Positions 25,771 through 34,486 of a DNA stretch of 34,486 bases are shown one piece after another (position 1 is the first letter of the stretch; every line of letters begins with the position of its first letter). Location of the stretch: positions 1 through 34,486 of the forward strand of contig CALQQB010000051.1 of assembly GCA_943332615.1 (NCBI GenBank), read 5' to 3'. The notes below the pieces were generated by a model that made no database searches, had not been told where the DNA came from, and saw nothing but the letters and a program-made list of their open reading frames with translations. This stretch comes from Phenylobacterium deserti. GTDB lineage: Bacteria > Pseudomonadota > Alphaproteobacteria > Caulobacterales > Caulobacteraceae. The translations under genes were made by a program, and so were the position numbers.

Positions 25771-25974
25771 CTACCCCGGCGCGCCCTGCGCTACGTGTTC
25801 GGTGGTCAGCGGCGGGGCCACCACGGCCACGGCGGCGAACAGCACCGAGATCAGCGCCAGGGCCGTCGCCGCCAGCAGGGCCGGCCACAGGCGCTCGCGA
25901 CGCTCCGGGGACTTGAGCAGGGCCCGGGTCTTCGCCACATCGGCGGGATCCAGCCGGGAATCAGTGAGCTTCAT
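25771..25974 (-). CDS. single-pass small membrane protein, 67 residues
   Basis: MKLTDSRLDPADVAKTRALL is a soluble N-terminus, followed by a basic SPERRERLW and one membrane helix (about residues 32-54, ALLAATALALISVLFAAVAVV), ending in a short Pro/Thr-rich tail. The ATG at 25974 is preceded by GGGATGG. Function unknown. It is divergent from trpG with 51 nt between starts, so both promoters must overlap. The frame remains open far upstream across trpG, but that is a shadow. Confidence 0.65.
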   Translation of the reverse strand: MKLTDSRLDPADVAKTRALLKSPERRERLWPALLAATALALISVLFAAVAVVAPPLTTEHVAQGAPG

Positions 25975-26025
25975 GGCCGCACCATCCCGCTTGGCGTGCG
26001 CCGCGGCAAAGCCTAGAGAGGCCTC

Positions 26026-26616
26026 ATGATCCTGGTGATCGATAACTACGACAGCTTCACCTACAACCTCGTCCACTACCTGAACGAGCTGGGGGCGGAG
26101 ACGGTTGTCCATCGCAATGATGCGATCTCCGTCGAAGACGCCCTGGGTCTTCGGCCCGAAGCCGTATTGCTCTCGCCGGGCCCCAAGACCCCCAACGAGG
26201 CCGGCATCTGCCTGGGCCTCATCGGGCAGGCGCCGGAAGCCCTGCCAATCTTCGGCGTCTGCCTGGGCCATCAGGCGATCGGCCAGGTCTTTGGCGGAAC
26301 GGTGGCTCACGCGCGGGCCCTGATGCATGGGAAAACCAGCCTGATTCATCACGACAACCGTGGTGTGTTCGCCGGCCTGAAGAACCCGTTCACCGCGACA
26401 CGGTATCATAGCCTTTCGGTCCAGGCGGACGATCTGCCGCAGGTTCTGGAGGTCACCGCGCGCACCGACGACGGCGAGATCATGGGCGTGCAGCACCGGA
26501 CCCGGCCGATTTTCGGCGTCCAGTTCCATCCCGAGTCGATCGCCACCGAATGCGGCCACGAGCTGCTGGGCAATTTCCTCGACCTCGCCGGCGTGAAACG
26601 CCTCAGCCAGGTCTGA
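26026..26616 (+). CDS. trpG: anthranilate synthase glutamine amidotransferase subunit TrpG
   Basis: 196 residues. TrpG releases ammonia from glutamine for TrpE, which turns chorismate into anthranilate, the first step of tryptophan synthesis. The class-I amidotransferase triad is complete: C79 in [11 protein letters not shown]168 and E170 in QFHPES. The N-terminus [18 protein letters not shown] is characteristic. AGAGAGG lies just before the ATG. It could also serve aminodeoxychorismate synthase (PabA role), as the two are hard to tell apart, but the trpD and trpC genes right behind favour TrpG. TrpE is not in the window. Confidence 0.95.
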   Translation: MILVIDNYDSFTYNLVHYLNELGAETVVHRNDAISVEDALGLRPEAVLLSPGPKTPNEAGICLGLIGQAPEALPIFGVCLGHQAIGQVFGGTVAHARALMHGKTSLIHHDNRGVFAGLKNPFTATRYHSLSVQADDLPQVLEVTARTDDGEIMGVQHRTRPIFGVQFHPESIATECGHELLGNFLDLAGVKRLSQV

Positions 26617-26629
26617 GCCGCAGCTTTCG

Positions 26630-27643
26630 ATGTCCGACGCTTTCAAGCCGTTGTTGATGCGCCTCGCCGACGGCGGGACCCTGTCCGAGGCGGACGCCGA
26701 GGTGTTCTTCACGGCCTGCCTGCGGGGCGAGCCCACCGCCGCCCAGGTCGGCGCGGCGCTGACCGCCATGCGTATGCGCGGCGAAACCCTGGGTGAAATC
26801 ACCGCCTGCGCCCGCGCCATGCGCCGGGCCGCCATCCGTATCGACCCGCCCTACCCCACCATCGACGTCTGCGGCACCGGTGGCGACGGCCTGCACACGC
26901 TGAACATCTCCACGGCAGTCGGCTTCGTGGCCGCCGGCGGGGGCCTGAAGGTGGCCAAGCATGGCAACCGGGCCTTGTCGTCGAAATCGGGCGGCGCCGA
27001 TGTGCTGTCCGAGCTGGGCGTGGCGATCGATCCTGGCGCCGAGCGCCAGCTCAGGGCGCTGGACGAGGCCGGCATCTGCTTCCTGTTCGCCCCGGCGCAC
27101 CACGGCGCCATGCGCCACGTCTCGCCGCTGCGGACGGAGCTGGGCTTCCGGACGATCTTCAACCTGCTGGGACCGCTCACCAATCCGGCCGGCGCCCAGC
27201 GCCAGCTGGTGGGCGTGTTCGCCGAGCGCTGGGTCGCGCCGCTGGCGCAGGCGCTGGGCGCGCTGGGCTCCGAGCGGGCCTGGGTGGTCCACGGCGGCGG
27301 CCTCGACGAGATGTCGACGACCGGGGAGACCAGCGTCGCGGAACTCCGCGAAGGCCAGGTGCGGCTCTTCACGATCACCCCGGAAGCTGTCGGCCTCAAG
27401 CGAGCCGCGCTGTCCGACCTCACTGGCGGGTCGCCCGCGCACAACGCCCTGGCCCTGCGCCGCCTGCTCAAGGGCGAGGCGGGGCCCTACCGTGACATCG
27501 TGCTGATGAACGCCGCCGCCGCCTTCCTGGTGGGCGACCGGGTCGAGACCCTGCGCGAAGGCGTCGAGTTGGCGGGCGCGATCATCGACGACGGCCGCGC
27601 CCAGGCCGCGCTGGATAAGCTGGTCGAGGTCTGCGGCAAATGA
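26630..27643 (+). CDS. trpD: anthranilate phosphoribosyltransferase
   Basis: 337 residues. It joins anthranilate to phosphoribosyl pyrophosphate, the second committed step to tryptophan. The diphosphate-binding CGTGGDG motif is at 81-87, [12 protein letters not shown] at 110-121, and HGGGLDEMS marks the later conserved part. The ATG is 13 nt after the trpG stop. Its own stop overlaps the trpC ATG (ATGA), so D and C are translated together. Confidence 0.97.
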   Translation: MSDAFKPLLMRLADGGTLSEADAEVFFTACLRGEPTAAQVGAALTAMRMRGETLGEITACARAMRRAAIRIDPPYPTIDVCGTGGDGLHTLNISTAVGFVAAGGGLKVAKHGNRALSSKSGGADVLSELGVAIDPGAERQLRALDEAGICFLFAPAHHGAMRHVSPLRTELGFRTIFNLLGPLTNPAGAQRQLVGVFAERWVAPLAQALGALGSERAWVVHGGGLDEMSTTGETSVAELREGQVRLFTITPEAVGLKRAALSDLTGGSPAHNALALRRLLKGEAGPYRDIVLMNAAAAFLVGDRVETLREGVELAGAIIDDGRAQAALDKLVEVCGK

Positions 27644-28416
27644 GCGACATCCTGAACCGCATCGCCGCCTACAAGCGCGAGGAGGTGGCCGTCCGCAAGG
27701 CCGCCCGGCCCACCGTCGAGACCGACGGCGTCTCCCCGCCCCGCGGCTTCCTCGCCGCCCTGGAACGCGCCCATGCGCCGGGCCGACTGGCCCTGATCGC
27801 CGAGGTGAAGAAGGCTTCGCCCTCCAAGGGGTTGATCCGCGCGGACTTCGACCCGCCGGCCCTCGCGAGCGCCTACGAGGCCGGCGGCGCGGCCTGTCTG
27901 TCGATCCTCACAGATACGCCCAGCTTCCAGGGCGCCGACGCCTTCCTGACGGCCGCGCGGGACGCGGTTACCCTGCCCTGCCTGCGCAAGGAGTTTCTGG
28001 TCGATGCCTGGCAGGTCGCTGAGAGCCGCGCCCTGGGCGCCGACGCCATCCTGGTGATCCTGGCCATGGTCGATGACGCCCTGGCCGCCGACCTGATGTC
28101 GGAGGCGCGCCGCCTGGGCATGGACGCCCTGGTCGAGGTCCACAACGCCGACGAGATGGCCCGGGCCTGCCGTTTGGACGCCGACCTCGTGGGCGTGAAC
28201 AACCGCGACCTGCGCACCTTCGTCACCGACCTCACCGCCACCGAGCGCCTGGCCGCGGCCGCACCCCCCGGCGCGTTGCTGGTCACCGAGAGCGGCATCG
28301 TCACCGCCGCCGACGTGGCCCGGCTCGAACGCTCGGGCGCGCGCGCCATGCTGGTTGGCGAGAGCCTGATGCGCCAGGCCGACGTGACCGCGGCGACTCG
28401 GGCCTTGCTTGGCTGA
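27640..28416 (+). CDS. trpC: indole-3-glycerol-phosphate synthase
   Basis: 258 residues, a stand-alone TrpC barrel (not fused to TrpF as in E. coli). It closes the indole ring from carboxyphenylamino-deoxyribulose phosphate. Active-site positions by alignment from memory: K57 in [12 protein letters not shown]117 in RKEF, E166 in EVH, N187 in NNRDL, and the phosphate-binding SGI (near [10 protein letters not shown]) and VGESLM ends. It is the last gene of the trp cluster; lexA follows after 121 nt with its own promoter. Confidence 0.97.
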   Translation: MSDILNRIAAYKREEVAVRKAARPTVETDGVSPPRGFLAALERAHAPGRLALIAEVKKASPSKGLIRADFDPPALASAYEAGGAACLSILTDTPSFQGADAFLTAARDAVTLPCLRKEFLVDAWQVAESRALGADAILVILAMVDDALAADLMSEARRLGMDALVEVHNADEMARACRLDADLVGVNNRDLRTFVTDLTATERLAAAAPPGALLVTESGIVTAADVARLERSGARAMLVGESLMRQADVTAATRALLG

Positions 28417-28469
28417 GTCGCGGCGGAGGCGCCATATTCCGCAGCGTTTTCAACGCGTGACGGTGTAAC

Positions 28470-28498
28470 TTGACATTAATGCGGAACACCTAGAGAAC
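28470..28498 (+). promoter_or_regulatory. lexA promoter with LexA box
   Basis: GAAC (28484-28487), seven bases, and GAAC (28495-28498) exactly match the alphaproteobacterial SOS box (GAAC-N7-GAAC, the complement of GTTC-N7-GTTC). TTGACA at 28470-28475 is a perfect -35, and the box covers the expected -10 (around CTAGAGA). LexA bound here would block its own gene. Confidence 0.85.
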
Positions 28499-28537
28499 AT
28501 CGGCAAGCGTTTGCGCTTTGTTCTTCGAGGTTCCAAG

Positions 28538-29227
28538 ATGCTCACCCGCAAGCAACATGAACTGCTGATGTTCATCCATGAGCGGATCAAGGAGAGCGGT
28601 GTCTCGCCCTCCTTCGACGAGATGAAAGAGGCGCTCGACCTGGCGTCGAAGTCCGGCATCCATCGCCTGATCACCGCCCTGGAAGAGCGCGGCTTCCTAC
28701 GCCGCCTGCCCCATCGGGCCCGAGCCCTGGAGGTGATAAAGTTGCCGCAGCAGGCCACCGCCGCCGCCCCGCCCAAGGGTCGCGCGCCCTTCAAGCCGCA
28801 GCTGGTCGATGGCGGACCGGCCATGCCGGCGGCGGCCAACGATACCCGCGACCTGCCCATTCTCGGCAAGATCGCCGCGGGAACCCCGATCGAGGCGATC
28901 CAGCAGGAGCGCGACCGCATCCCGGTGCCGGAGAGCATGCTGGGCGCGGGCGAACACTTCGTGCTTGAGATCGCCGGCGACTCGATGATCAACGCCGGAA
29001 TCCTGGACGGCGACTTCGTGGTCATCCGCAAGACCGATGCTGCGGTCTCCGGCGACATCGTCGTGGCCCTGATCAAGGGCGAGGAAGCCACCCTGAAGCG
29101 TCTGCGCAAGAAGGGCGCCTCCATCGCCCTGGAAGCCGCCAACCCGGCCTACGAAACCCGCATCTTCGGCCCCGATCAGGTGGCCGTGCAGGGCAAGCTG
29201 GTGGGCCTCATCCGCCGCTACCATTAG
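28538..29227 (+). CDS. lexA: SOS repressor LexA
   Basis: 229 residues. LexA represses DNA-damage genes and cuts itself when stimulated by RecA filaments. The N-terminal winged helix is [17 protein letters not shown] with [11 protein letters not shown] and SKSGIHRLI. The self-cleavage site is A114-G115 (KIAAGTP), and the catalytic dyad is S149 (GDSMINAGI) with K187 (ATLKRL). The linker (70-105) is rich in Ala and Pro. The ATG follows GAGG at 28527-28530; an in-frame TTG nine codons upstream would start inside the leader and is rejected. Autoregulated through the box at 28484. Its last 20 nt overlap the convergent ASCH gene. Confidence 0.97.
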   Translation: MLTRKQHELLMFIHERIKESGVSPSFDEMKEALDLASKSGIHRLITALEERGFLRRLPHRARALEVIKLPQQATAAAPPKGRAPFKPQLVDGGPAMPAAANDTRDLPILGKIAAGTPIEAIQQERDRIPVPESMLGAGEHFVLEIAGDSMINAGILDGDFVVIRKTDAAVSGDIVVALIKGEEATLKRLRKKGASIALEAANPAYETRIFGPDQVAVQGKLVGLIRRYH

Positions 29228-29498
29228 CCACGAACGCGAAGTCCACCACGAACACCCGCTCGCCACGCCCGTGGCGGGCGGTTTTCATGAGGGCTTCCAG
29301 ACTCTCGAAGCCTCCCACCCGCGCTATCGCCTCGGTGACGTCGTCCAGGTCCACTTCCTGCAGGCGGGTGACCTCGATATGGCCGTCCAGCAGCCGATAG
29401 CGCCCGCCGACTTTCACATTCGGCCGCTGCCAGAAGCGGACACTGGTGGTGATCTCGCCGGAGCGGACCCGCTCGCGGAGTGGGTTGGCGAACATCAT
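29208..29498 (-). CDS. ASCH-domain (PUA-like) small protein
   Basis: 96 residues. The pattern [19 protein letters not shown], then [20 protein letters not shown], then a helical [15 protein letters not shown] and a closing strand VFVVDFAFV resembles ASCH proteins such as E. coli YqfB, an RNA- or nucleoside-binding PUA-like fold. The lysine of the YqfB active site (GKKT-like) is replaced by isoleucine here, so amidohydrolase activity is doubtful. The ATG overlaps the comEC stop (ATGA), so it is translated with comEC. The 3' end overlaps lexA by 20 nt, tail to tail. Confidence 0.8.
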   Translation of the reverse strand: MMFANPLRERVRSGEITTSVRFWQRPNVKVGGRYRLLDGHIEVTRLQEVDLDDVTEAIARVGGFESLEALMKTARHGRGERVFVVDFAFVANGSGG

Positions 29499-31651
29499 CG
29501 CGGGTCAAAGCCCCAGGTCCACGGCCGCCGGCCCCGGAGATCCTGCGCCCAGACCCTGCGCCAGCCCTTGCCGTCGCGGTAGAGCTCCACCGCGCCGCCA
29601 CGCGCAAAGTCTGCGCCGGTCAGCACGGTCGGCGCGGCGCAGCTCTCCGGTCGGACGTCGTTGCGCAGGATCACCAGCTCCGCAGCCGCGCACATCTCCT
29701 CGAGCCGCCCCGGCTTCAGGGGCCGCTTCAGGTTCCAGGCCGCGGCCAATCGCACCGGCGCGGCGGGGCCGGGCGTGCAGCTCCAGGCGTCGCAGGCGAA
29801 CCGCGCGTCGCGCGCCGCCTCGGTCTCCAGCGGGGTCAGCCCGCGCCGCCGCGCCCACAGCTCCGCCCCGAACAGCTTCACGTCCGGACGCAGCAGCACC
29901 GCGTCCTTGCCATCGCGCATCGCCACGGCGGCGCCGTCCGCGCTGACCCAGACCTCCGGCGCCGTTGGTCGCGGCGCCCAAAGGATCGCCAGCGCCAGCG
30001 GCAGTCCGGCCCACCGCAGACCACCACGCCACAGGCACGTGAACAGCAGGCCGAAGAAGCTGACCGGCAGCACCCAGTCCGGTGCGCTGGCCACAACGAC
30101 CTGGGACATCGGCGCGGCTGCGGCCCACGCGGCCACCTGGTTAATCAGCCCGATGGACCAGCCCGCGACTTCCAGCGGCCATTTCCCCAGACCGAATGGC
30201 GCCAAGGCCGCGCCAAGGGCTAGCCCCGGCATCATCAGGAACGAGGAGATCGGCGCGACCGCGAGGTTGGCGAACAGGCCCCAGGTGGAGACCCGGTTGA
30301 AGTGCTGGATCGCGAACGGCCCGGTGGCCAGGCCCGCCACGAAGCTCACCGCGATACTGGCGGCAGTCCAGCTGGCCCCGCCCTGCACCGCCCGGATCGG
30401 CCAGGGAACGTCGATCTCCTTCACCGGTCGAGGCCAGATTTCCGCCAGCGCCACCAGGGCGGCCGTGGCGGCGAAGGACATCTGGAAGCCGGGCTCAGTC
30501 ACCGCTTCCGGCTGAGCCAGCAGCACGGCCATGGCCGCCAGAGCCAGCGCATGCAGGCTGATCGCCTGGCGATCCACGAGGATCGCGGCGAACGCCACCG
30601 TGGCGGTGATCGCGGCGCGCTCGGCCGGCGGCGGCGACCCTGACAGCACGAGGTAGCCGCCGATCGCCGCCATCCCGAACACTGCCGCCAGCTTCTTCCC
30701 ATGGACCCGCAGCGCCAGCCACGGCCAGGCGGCGATCAGCAGCCGCGCCAGGCCGAAAGCGAAGCCGCCGACGATGGCCATGTGCAGGCCGCTGATGGAG
30801 ATGATGTGCGCCAGGCCCGCGGCCCGCAGATTGTCCACCTGCTCGCGCGGAATGTAGGCCTCGTGGCCGGTGGTCATGGCGGCCGCCAAGCCGCCGGTCT
30901 CCGGGCCAAGGGTGCGGACGATCCGCTGGGTCAGGGCCCACCGCGCGGCGTTTACCGCCATGGTGAGCCGCAGACGCCACGGCGCGGGGCCGTCCACGGT
31001 GAGCGGCTCCGGCGGCAGCAGCGCCAGGCCCACGGCCCCAACGCTCTCGAAAAAGGCGTCGCGGGAGAAGTCATAGGCGCCCGGGCTGGCCGGCGGCGGC
31101 GGCGGGTTCACCATCGCCAACAGCCGCACCGCCTGTCCCGGGGCCGGCAGCGGTGTCCCGGGGCGCAGCGTCACGCGGCTGCGGATCGGCGTCTCCTCCG
31201 GGGGCCAGTCCCCTACGCGGATCGGCGCGAGCAGCAGGCGCTGGCCGCCCTGGCCCGGCGAGGCGATATCGACCACCCAGGCCTCCAGCGGCTGCGGCCG
31301 CACACCGGCCTGCGCCACAGGGGCCTTCACCGCGTCGGTCCGCAGCTTGGCCACGGCGAACCCGCCGACCGCGCAAGCGCTGAGGACCAGGAGCATGCTG
31401 ACAGCACGCCGCACGCTCCATCGCCGCGCCACCAGCAGGACGACGACCAGCGGAATCAGGGCCCAGGCGATCCAGGCCTGTGGCTCGCGCAGCAGCCCGA
31501 AATAGATCGCGCAGCCCGACCCGAAGGCCACCGGCGTCCACAGCGTCCAGCGGTCCGCCTGCGCCTCGACCTGCTCGGCCACCCACGCGCCGGACGGGCC
31601 CAGGCTAGGCCGCCATCCAGGCCGCGTGCTAAGAGGCGCCGCCGCGGCCAC
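29495..31651 (-). CDS. comEC: ComEC/Rec2 family DNA-uptake channel protein
   Basis: About 718 residues. ComEC forms the inner-membrane channel for single-stranded DNA in natural transformation. An N-terminal DUF4131-type part with several helices is followed by a soluble OB-like region, and then the competence domain, marked by GLAHIISISGLHMAIVGG (H290), with many helices to about residue 590. The C-terminal ~130 residues have a lactamase-like outline (VWVSADGAAVAMRDG) but no HxHxDH metal motif. The frame is open back to 31768, inside gltX; I chose the GTG at 31651 because GGAGGG lies seven nt before it and the overlap disappears. Nearby GTGs at 31657 and 31666 are alternatives. Divergent from gltX with a 31-nt gap. 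Confidence 0.9.
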   Translation of the reverse strand: MAAAAPLSTRPGWRPSLGPSGAWVAEQVEAQADRWTLWTPVAFGSGCAIYFGLLREPQAWIAWALIPLVVVLLVARRWSVRRAVSMLLVLSACAVGGFAVAKLRTDAVKAPVAQAGVRPQPLEAWVVDIASPGQGGQRLLLAPIRVGDWPPEETPIRSRVTLRPGTPLPAPGQAVRLLAMVNPPPPPASPGAYDFSRDAFFESVGAVGLALLPPEPLTVDGPAPWRLRLTMAVNAARWALTQRIVRTLGPETGGLAAAMTTGHEAYIPREQVDNLRAAGLAHIISISGLHMAIVGGFAFGLARLLIAAWPWLALRVHGKKLAAVFGMAAIGGYLVLSGSPPPAERAAITATVAFAAILVDRQAISLHALALAAMAVLLAQPEAVTEPGFQMSFAATAALVALAEIWPRPVKEIDVPWPIRAVQGGASWTAASIAVSFVAGLATGPFAIQHFNRVSTWGLFANLAVAPISSFLMMPGLALGAALAPFGLGKWPLEVAGWSIGLINQVAAWAAAAPMSQVVVASAPDWVLPVSFFGLLFTCLWRGGLRWAGLPLALAILWAPRPTAPEVWVSADGAAVAMRDGKDAVLLRPDVKLFGAELWARRRGLTPLETEAARDARFACDAWSCTPGPAAPVRLAAAWNLKRPLKPGRLEEMCAAAELVILRNDVRPESCAAPTVLTGADFARGGAVELYRDGKGWRRVWAQDLRGRRPWTWGFDPR

Positions 31652-31682
31652 CGCCACGCCCTCCACAGCCCCCTCGAGTTTG

Positions 31683-33092
31683 ATGTCAGACCGTCCCGTC
31701 CGCACCCGGATCGCCCCCTCGCCCACCGGCATGATGCACATTGGCACGGCCCGCACCGCACTTTTCAACTGGCTATATGCACGTCACACGGGTGGGAAGT
31801 TCCTCCTTCGCGTCGAAGACACCGATCGTGAGCGCTCCACCGAGTCCGCGGTCCAGGTGATCTTCGAGGGCCTGAAGTGGCTGGGCATGGAACCCGACGA
31901 GGAGCCGATCTTCCAGTTTGCCCAGGCTGACCGGCACCGCGAGGCCGTCGCCGAGATGCTCACCCGCGGCCAGGCCTATCGCGACTACATGCTGCCCGAG
32001 GAGTTGGAGGCTGAGCGCGAGCGCGCCCGGGCCGAGGGTCGCGTCGTTCGCTCGCCGTGGCGCGACGCCGACCCGGCGACCTGGCCGGACCGCCCGTACG
32101 CTGTGCGCCTGAAGGCCCCGCTGGACGGTGAGACCGTCATCGCTGACGCGGTGAAGGGGGACGTGACGTTCCAGAACGCCGGGCTGGACGACCTGATCCT
32201 GCTGCGCTCCGACGGTAGTCCCACGTACAACCTCGCCGTCGTGGTGGACGATCACGACATGGGAATTACCCACGTCATCCGCGGCGACGATCACCTGAAC
32301 AACGCCGCCCGCCAGACCGTCATCTACCGCGCGCTGGACTGGGAAGTCCCGGTCTGGGCGCACCTGCCGATGATCCACGGCCCCGACGGCGCCAAGCTCT
32401 CCAAGCGCCACGGCGCCCAGGCGGTGGGCGAGTTCGACGGCATGGGCTACCTGCCCGAGACGCTTCGCAACTACCTGGCCAAGCTTGGCTGGGGCCACGG
32501 CGACGACGAAATATTCTCCGACGCCCAGGCGGCCGAGTGGTTCGACATCAAGGACGTGATCAGCGCCCCGGCCCGGCTGGACTGGGCCAAGCTCAACCAT
32601 GTGAACAACCACTATATCCGCCAGGCGTCGCCCGCCCGGCTGTCCTTGCTGGTGGACGATATCCTCGAAGACCGGGGCATCAGCCTGAAACAGGGCGACC
32701 TGGCCCTGATCGAGCGCACGATCCCGTTCGTCCGCGACGGCGCGAAGACCATCCTGGAGCTGGCCGACGCGGTCACGTTCGCCCTAAAGGTCCGGCCCCT
32801 GGAGCTGCCTGAGAAGACCCGCGCCCAGCTCGCGGAAGCGGAACTGCGCGGCCGTTTCACCCGCCTGCGCGCGGCGCTGGAGGCCGTCGCCGATTGGGGT
32901 GTCTCACCGCTCGAAAACGCCCTTCGCGCCTTCGCGGAAGCCGAGGAAGTCGGGATGGGTAAGTTCGGCCCGCAACTGCGCTCGGTGCTTTCGGGCGGCG
33001 CGCCCGCGCCAGACCTCGCCGGAGCCATGACCGCGCTCGGCCGGGATGAGAGCCTGGGCCGCATTGAAGACGCGCTTTCGCTTGTCACCTAA
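31683..33092 (+). CDS. gltX: glutamyl-tRNA synthetase
   Basis: 469 residues, normal for the bacterial enzyme that loads glutamate on tRNA(Glu). The class-I HIGH motif is HIGT at 19-22 (APSPTGMMHIGTART), and the KMSKS motif is KLSKR at 238-242 (GAKLSKRHGA). VEDTDRERS near residue 45 and VVVDDHDMGITHVIRGDDH in the middle are typical. Many alphaproteobacteria carry two gltX copies, one of which may misacylate tRNA(Gln); which this is cannot be told. The ATG at 31683 (MSDRPVRTRIAPSPTG) is chosen for its normal N-terminus. Confidence 0.96.
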   Translation: MSDRPVRTRIAPSPTGMMHIGTARTALFNWLYARHTGGKFLLRVEDTDRERSTESAVQVIFEGLKWLGMEPDEEPIFQFAQADRHREAVAEMLTRGQAYRDYMLPEELEAERERARAEGRVVRSPWRDADPATWPDRPYAVRLKAPLDGETVIADAVKGDVTFQNAGLDDLILLRSDGSPTYNLAVVVDDHDMGITHVIRGDDHLNNAARQTVIYRALDWEVPVWAHLPMIHGPDGAKLSKRHGAQAVGEFDGMGYLPETLRNYLAKLGWGHGDDEIFSDAQAAEWFDIKDVISAPARLDWAKLNHVNNHYIRQASPARLSLLVDDILEDRGISLKQGDLALIERTIPFVRDGAKTILELADAVTFALKVRPLELPEKTRAQLAEAELRGRFTRLRAALEAVADWGVSPLENALRAFAEAEEVGMGKFGPQLRSVLSGGAPAPDLAGAMTALGRDESLGRIEDALSLVT

Positions 33093-33143
33093 AGAGGTAT
33101 AAGCCGAACCGGGTGTGCAACGCGAACCTATGATGGGGGTCAA

Positions 33144-34424
33144 ATGGGCGAGACTGCGAAATTTGAAGTCGGCGGGAAGACGGTTGAGCTCCCGGTCCTG
33201 AAGGGCACGGCCGGCCCGGACGTTATCGATATCCGCAAGCTCTACGCGGAAGCCGATGTTTTCACGTACGATCCTGGGTTCACTTCGACCGCATCGTGCG
33301 AGAGCAAGATCACGTTCATCGACGGCGACGCCGGCGTGCTGCTGCACCGCGGCTACGCGATCGACGACCTGGCCGAACAGTCGACGTTCCTGGAGGTCTG
33401 CTACCTCCTGCTGCACGGCGAACTGCCCAATGCGACCCAGCGCACCGAGTTCGAAAAGAACATCATCTATCACACGATGGTGCACGAACAATTCGACCGC
33501 TTTTTCCAAGGCTTCCGTCGGGATGCTCACCCGATGGCGATCATGTGCGGCGCGGTCGGCGCCATGTCGGCCTTCTACCACGACAGCACCAACATCAATG
33601 ACCCGGAACAGCGGATGATCTCCGCCCACCGGCTGATCGCCAAGCTGCCGACAATTTCGGCGCGGGCGTTCAAATATTCTCGTGGCCAGCCATTCGTCTA
33701 TCCGCGCAACGACCTCTCCTACGCCGAGAACTTCCTGCGCATGTGCTTCTCGGTCCCGGCCGAAGACTGGAAGCCGAACCCGGTCCTGACCAAGGCCATG
33801 GACCGCATCTTCATCCTGCACGCCGACCACGAGCAGAACGCATCGACCTCGACCGTCCGCCTTGCCGGTTCGTCGGGCGCCAATCCGTTCGCCTGCATCG
33901 CCGCCGGGATCGCCTCGCTCTGGGGCCCCAAGCACGGCGGGGCGAACGAGGAATGCCTGAACATGCTGGCCGAGATCGGGACGGTCGATCGCATCCCCGA
34001 GTTCGTCCAGGGGGTAAAGGATCGCCGCTACCTGCTGATGGGCTTTGGCCACCGGGTCTACAAGAACTACGACCCCCGCGCGAAGGTCATGCAGGAGACC
34101 TGTCACGAGGTGCTCAAGGAAGTCGGCGCCGAGAACGACCCGCTGCTGCAGGTCGCGATAGAGCTGGAGAAAATCGCCCTGAGCGACCCCTTCTTCGTCG
34201 ATCGCAAGCTGTACCCGAACGTTGATTTCTACTCCGGCATCACGCTGCGGGCCTTAGGATTCCCGGCGGACATGTTCACCGTGCTGTTCGCGCTGGCGCG
34301 GACCGTCGGCTGGATCGCCCAGTGGAAGGAAATGATTGAGGATCCGTCGCAGAAGATCGGTCGCCCGCGGCAGATCTACACCGGCGCCGGTCCCCGGGAC
34401 TTCGTGCCGATCGACAAGCGCTAA
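33144..34424 (+). CDS. gltA: citrate synthase (type II)
   Basis: 426 residues. It condenses acetyl-CoA and oxaloacetate to citrate at the entry of the TCA cycle. Catalytic residues by comparison with E. coli: H264 in [10 protein letters not shown]303 in [13 protein letters not shown] and D361 in NVDFYSGI. The N-terminal beta domain (residues 1-50, [15 protein letters not shown]) is typical of the hexameric, NADH-regulated type II enzyme. The ATG follows ATGGGGGTC. It starts 51 nt after gltX in the same direction. Its stop overlaps by 3 nt the stop of the minus-strand gene beyond. Confidence 0.97.
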   Translation: MGETAKFEVGGKTVELPVLKGTAGPDVIDIRKLYAEADVFTYDPGFTSTASCESKITFIDGDAGVLLHRGYAIDDLAEQSTFLEVCYLLLHGELPNATQRTEFEKNIIYHTMVHEQFDRFFQGFRRDAHPMAIMCGAVGAMSAFYHDSTNINDPEQRMISAHRLIAKLPTISARAFKYSRGQPFVYPRNDLSYAENFLRMCFSVPAEDWKPNPVLTKAMDRIFILHADHEQNASTSTVRLAGSSGANPFACIAAGIASLWGPKHGGANEECLNMLAEIGTVDRIPEFVQGVKDRRYLLMGFGHRVYKNYDPRAKVMQETCHEVLKEVGAENDPLLQVAIELEKIALSDPFFVDRKLYPNVDFYSGITLRALGFPADMFTVLFALARTVGWIAQWKEMIEDPSQKIGRPRQIYTGAGPRDFVPIDKR

Positions 34425-34486
34425 GCGCGCCCGAGCACGTTCAGAACCGCAGTCGCGGCGGCCTCGTTTGGATCGGGGCCGCCGCG
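34421..34486 (-). CDS. lpxB: C-terminal end of a gene, probably lipid-A-disaccharide synthase
   Basis: On the minus strand a frame open from the window edge gives 21 residues, [21 protein letters not shown], before TAG at 34421-34423. The helical [10 protein letters not shown] ending resembles the end of LpxB, and I recall lpxB beside gltA in Caulobacter. Only the tip is visible, so the name rests mainly on gene order. Confidence 0.45.
   Translation of the reverse strand, partial: RGGPDPNEAAATAVLNVLGRA

Noticed and set aside
28520..28533. GTTC-GTTC pair just before the lexA start as a second LexA box
   Set aside because: The spacer is six bases, not seven, so it does not meet the consensus; the exact box is upstream.
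33082..33103. TTGTCA / TATAAG as a gltA promoter
   Set aside because: The spacing is only 10 nt, too short for a sigma-70-type promoter.

Overview
The window is high-GC DNA from an alphaproteobacterium, most likely the order Caulobacterales (Phenylobacterium or Caulobacter-like). This rests on several things: very high third-position GC; an IscR-led SUF operon; the block lexA - ASCH protein - comEC - gltX - gltA - (lpxB), an order I recall from Caulobacter crescentus; an alphaproteobacterial GAAC-N7-GAAC LexA box; and promoter-like sites resembling the Caulobacter TTGAC / GCTANAWC pattern. The genus is an inference; there is no rRNA to settle it.

Left part (1-11.8 kb): mixed housekeeping genes. 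After a gene-free stretch with repeat-like hairpins come a secreted M61 aminopeptidase with a PDZ domain, a small secreted hypothetical protein, a convergent HSL-type esterase, parE (topoisomerase IV subunit B), a periplasmic quinohaemoprotein of the polyvinyl-alcohol-dehydrogenase type, an RhlE-type DEAD-box helicase, a soluble diguanylate cyclase whose inhibitory site is missing, and a PaaG-like crotonase-fold enzyme preceded by a hairpin that covers its ribosome binding site.

Centre (11.8-19.9 kb, minus strand): a tightly coupled Fe-S cluster assembly operon read right to left: iscR, a NifS/IscS-type cysteine desulfurase, sufB, two uncharacterised small genes, sufC, sufD, sufS, sufT (DUF59) and a SufA-type carrier. 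Nearly all junctions are 1-4 nt overlaps or a few nt apart. A strong IscR-type palindrome overlaps the predicted promoter upstream of iscR. SufS plus the second desulfurase supply sulfur, SufBCD is the scaffold, the A-type carrier delivers clusters, and IscR would sense cluster status and repress the operon.

Right-centre (19.9-26 kb): a small alpha/beta hydrolase with a SnoaL-like partner, a two-component system (response regulator then histidine kinase), a hypothetical gene, and an accessory patch. The patch is a visibly lower-GC DUF4239-type membrane protein gene bracketed by two same-orientation copies of a ~91-bp hairpin repeat. The second copy is fused to the remnant of a broken DUF3828-like gene.

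Right part (26-34.5 kb): trpG-trpD-trpC (tryptophan synthesis), lexA with its own LexA box, an ASCH-domain gene coupled to comEC, then gltX, gltA and the C-terminal tip of a gene that is probably lpxB.

No CRISPR array, tRNA, rRNA or intact transposase was seen. The best candidates for something undescribed are the two small genes inside the suf operon and the repeat-bracketed membrane-protein block.
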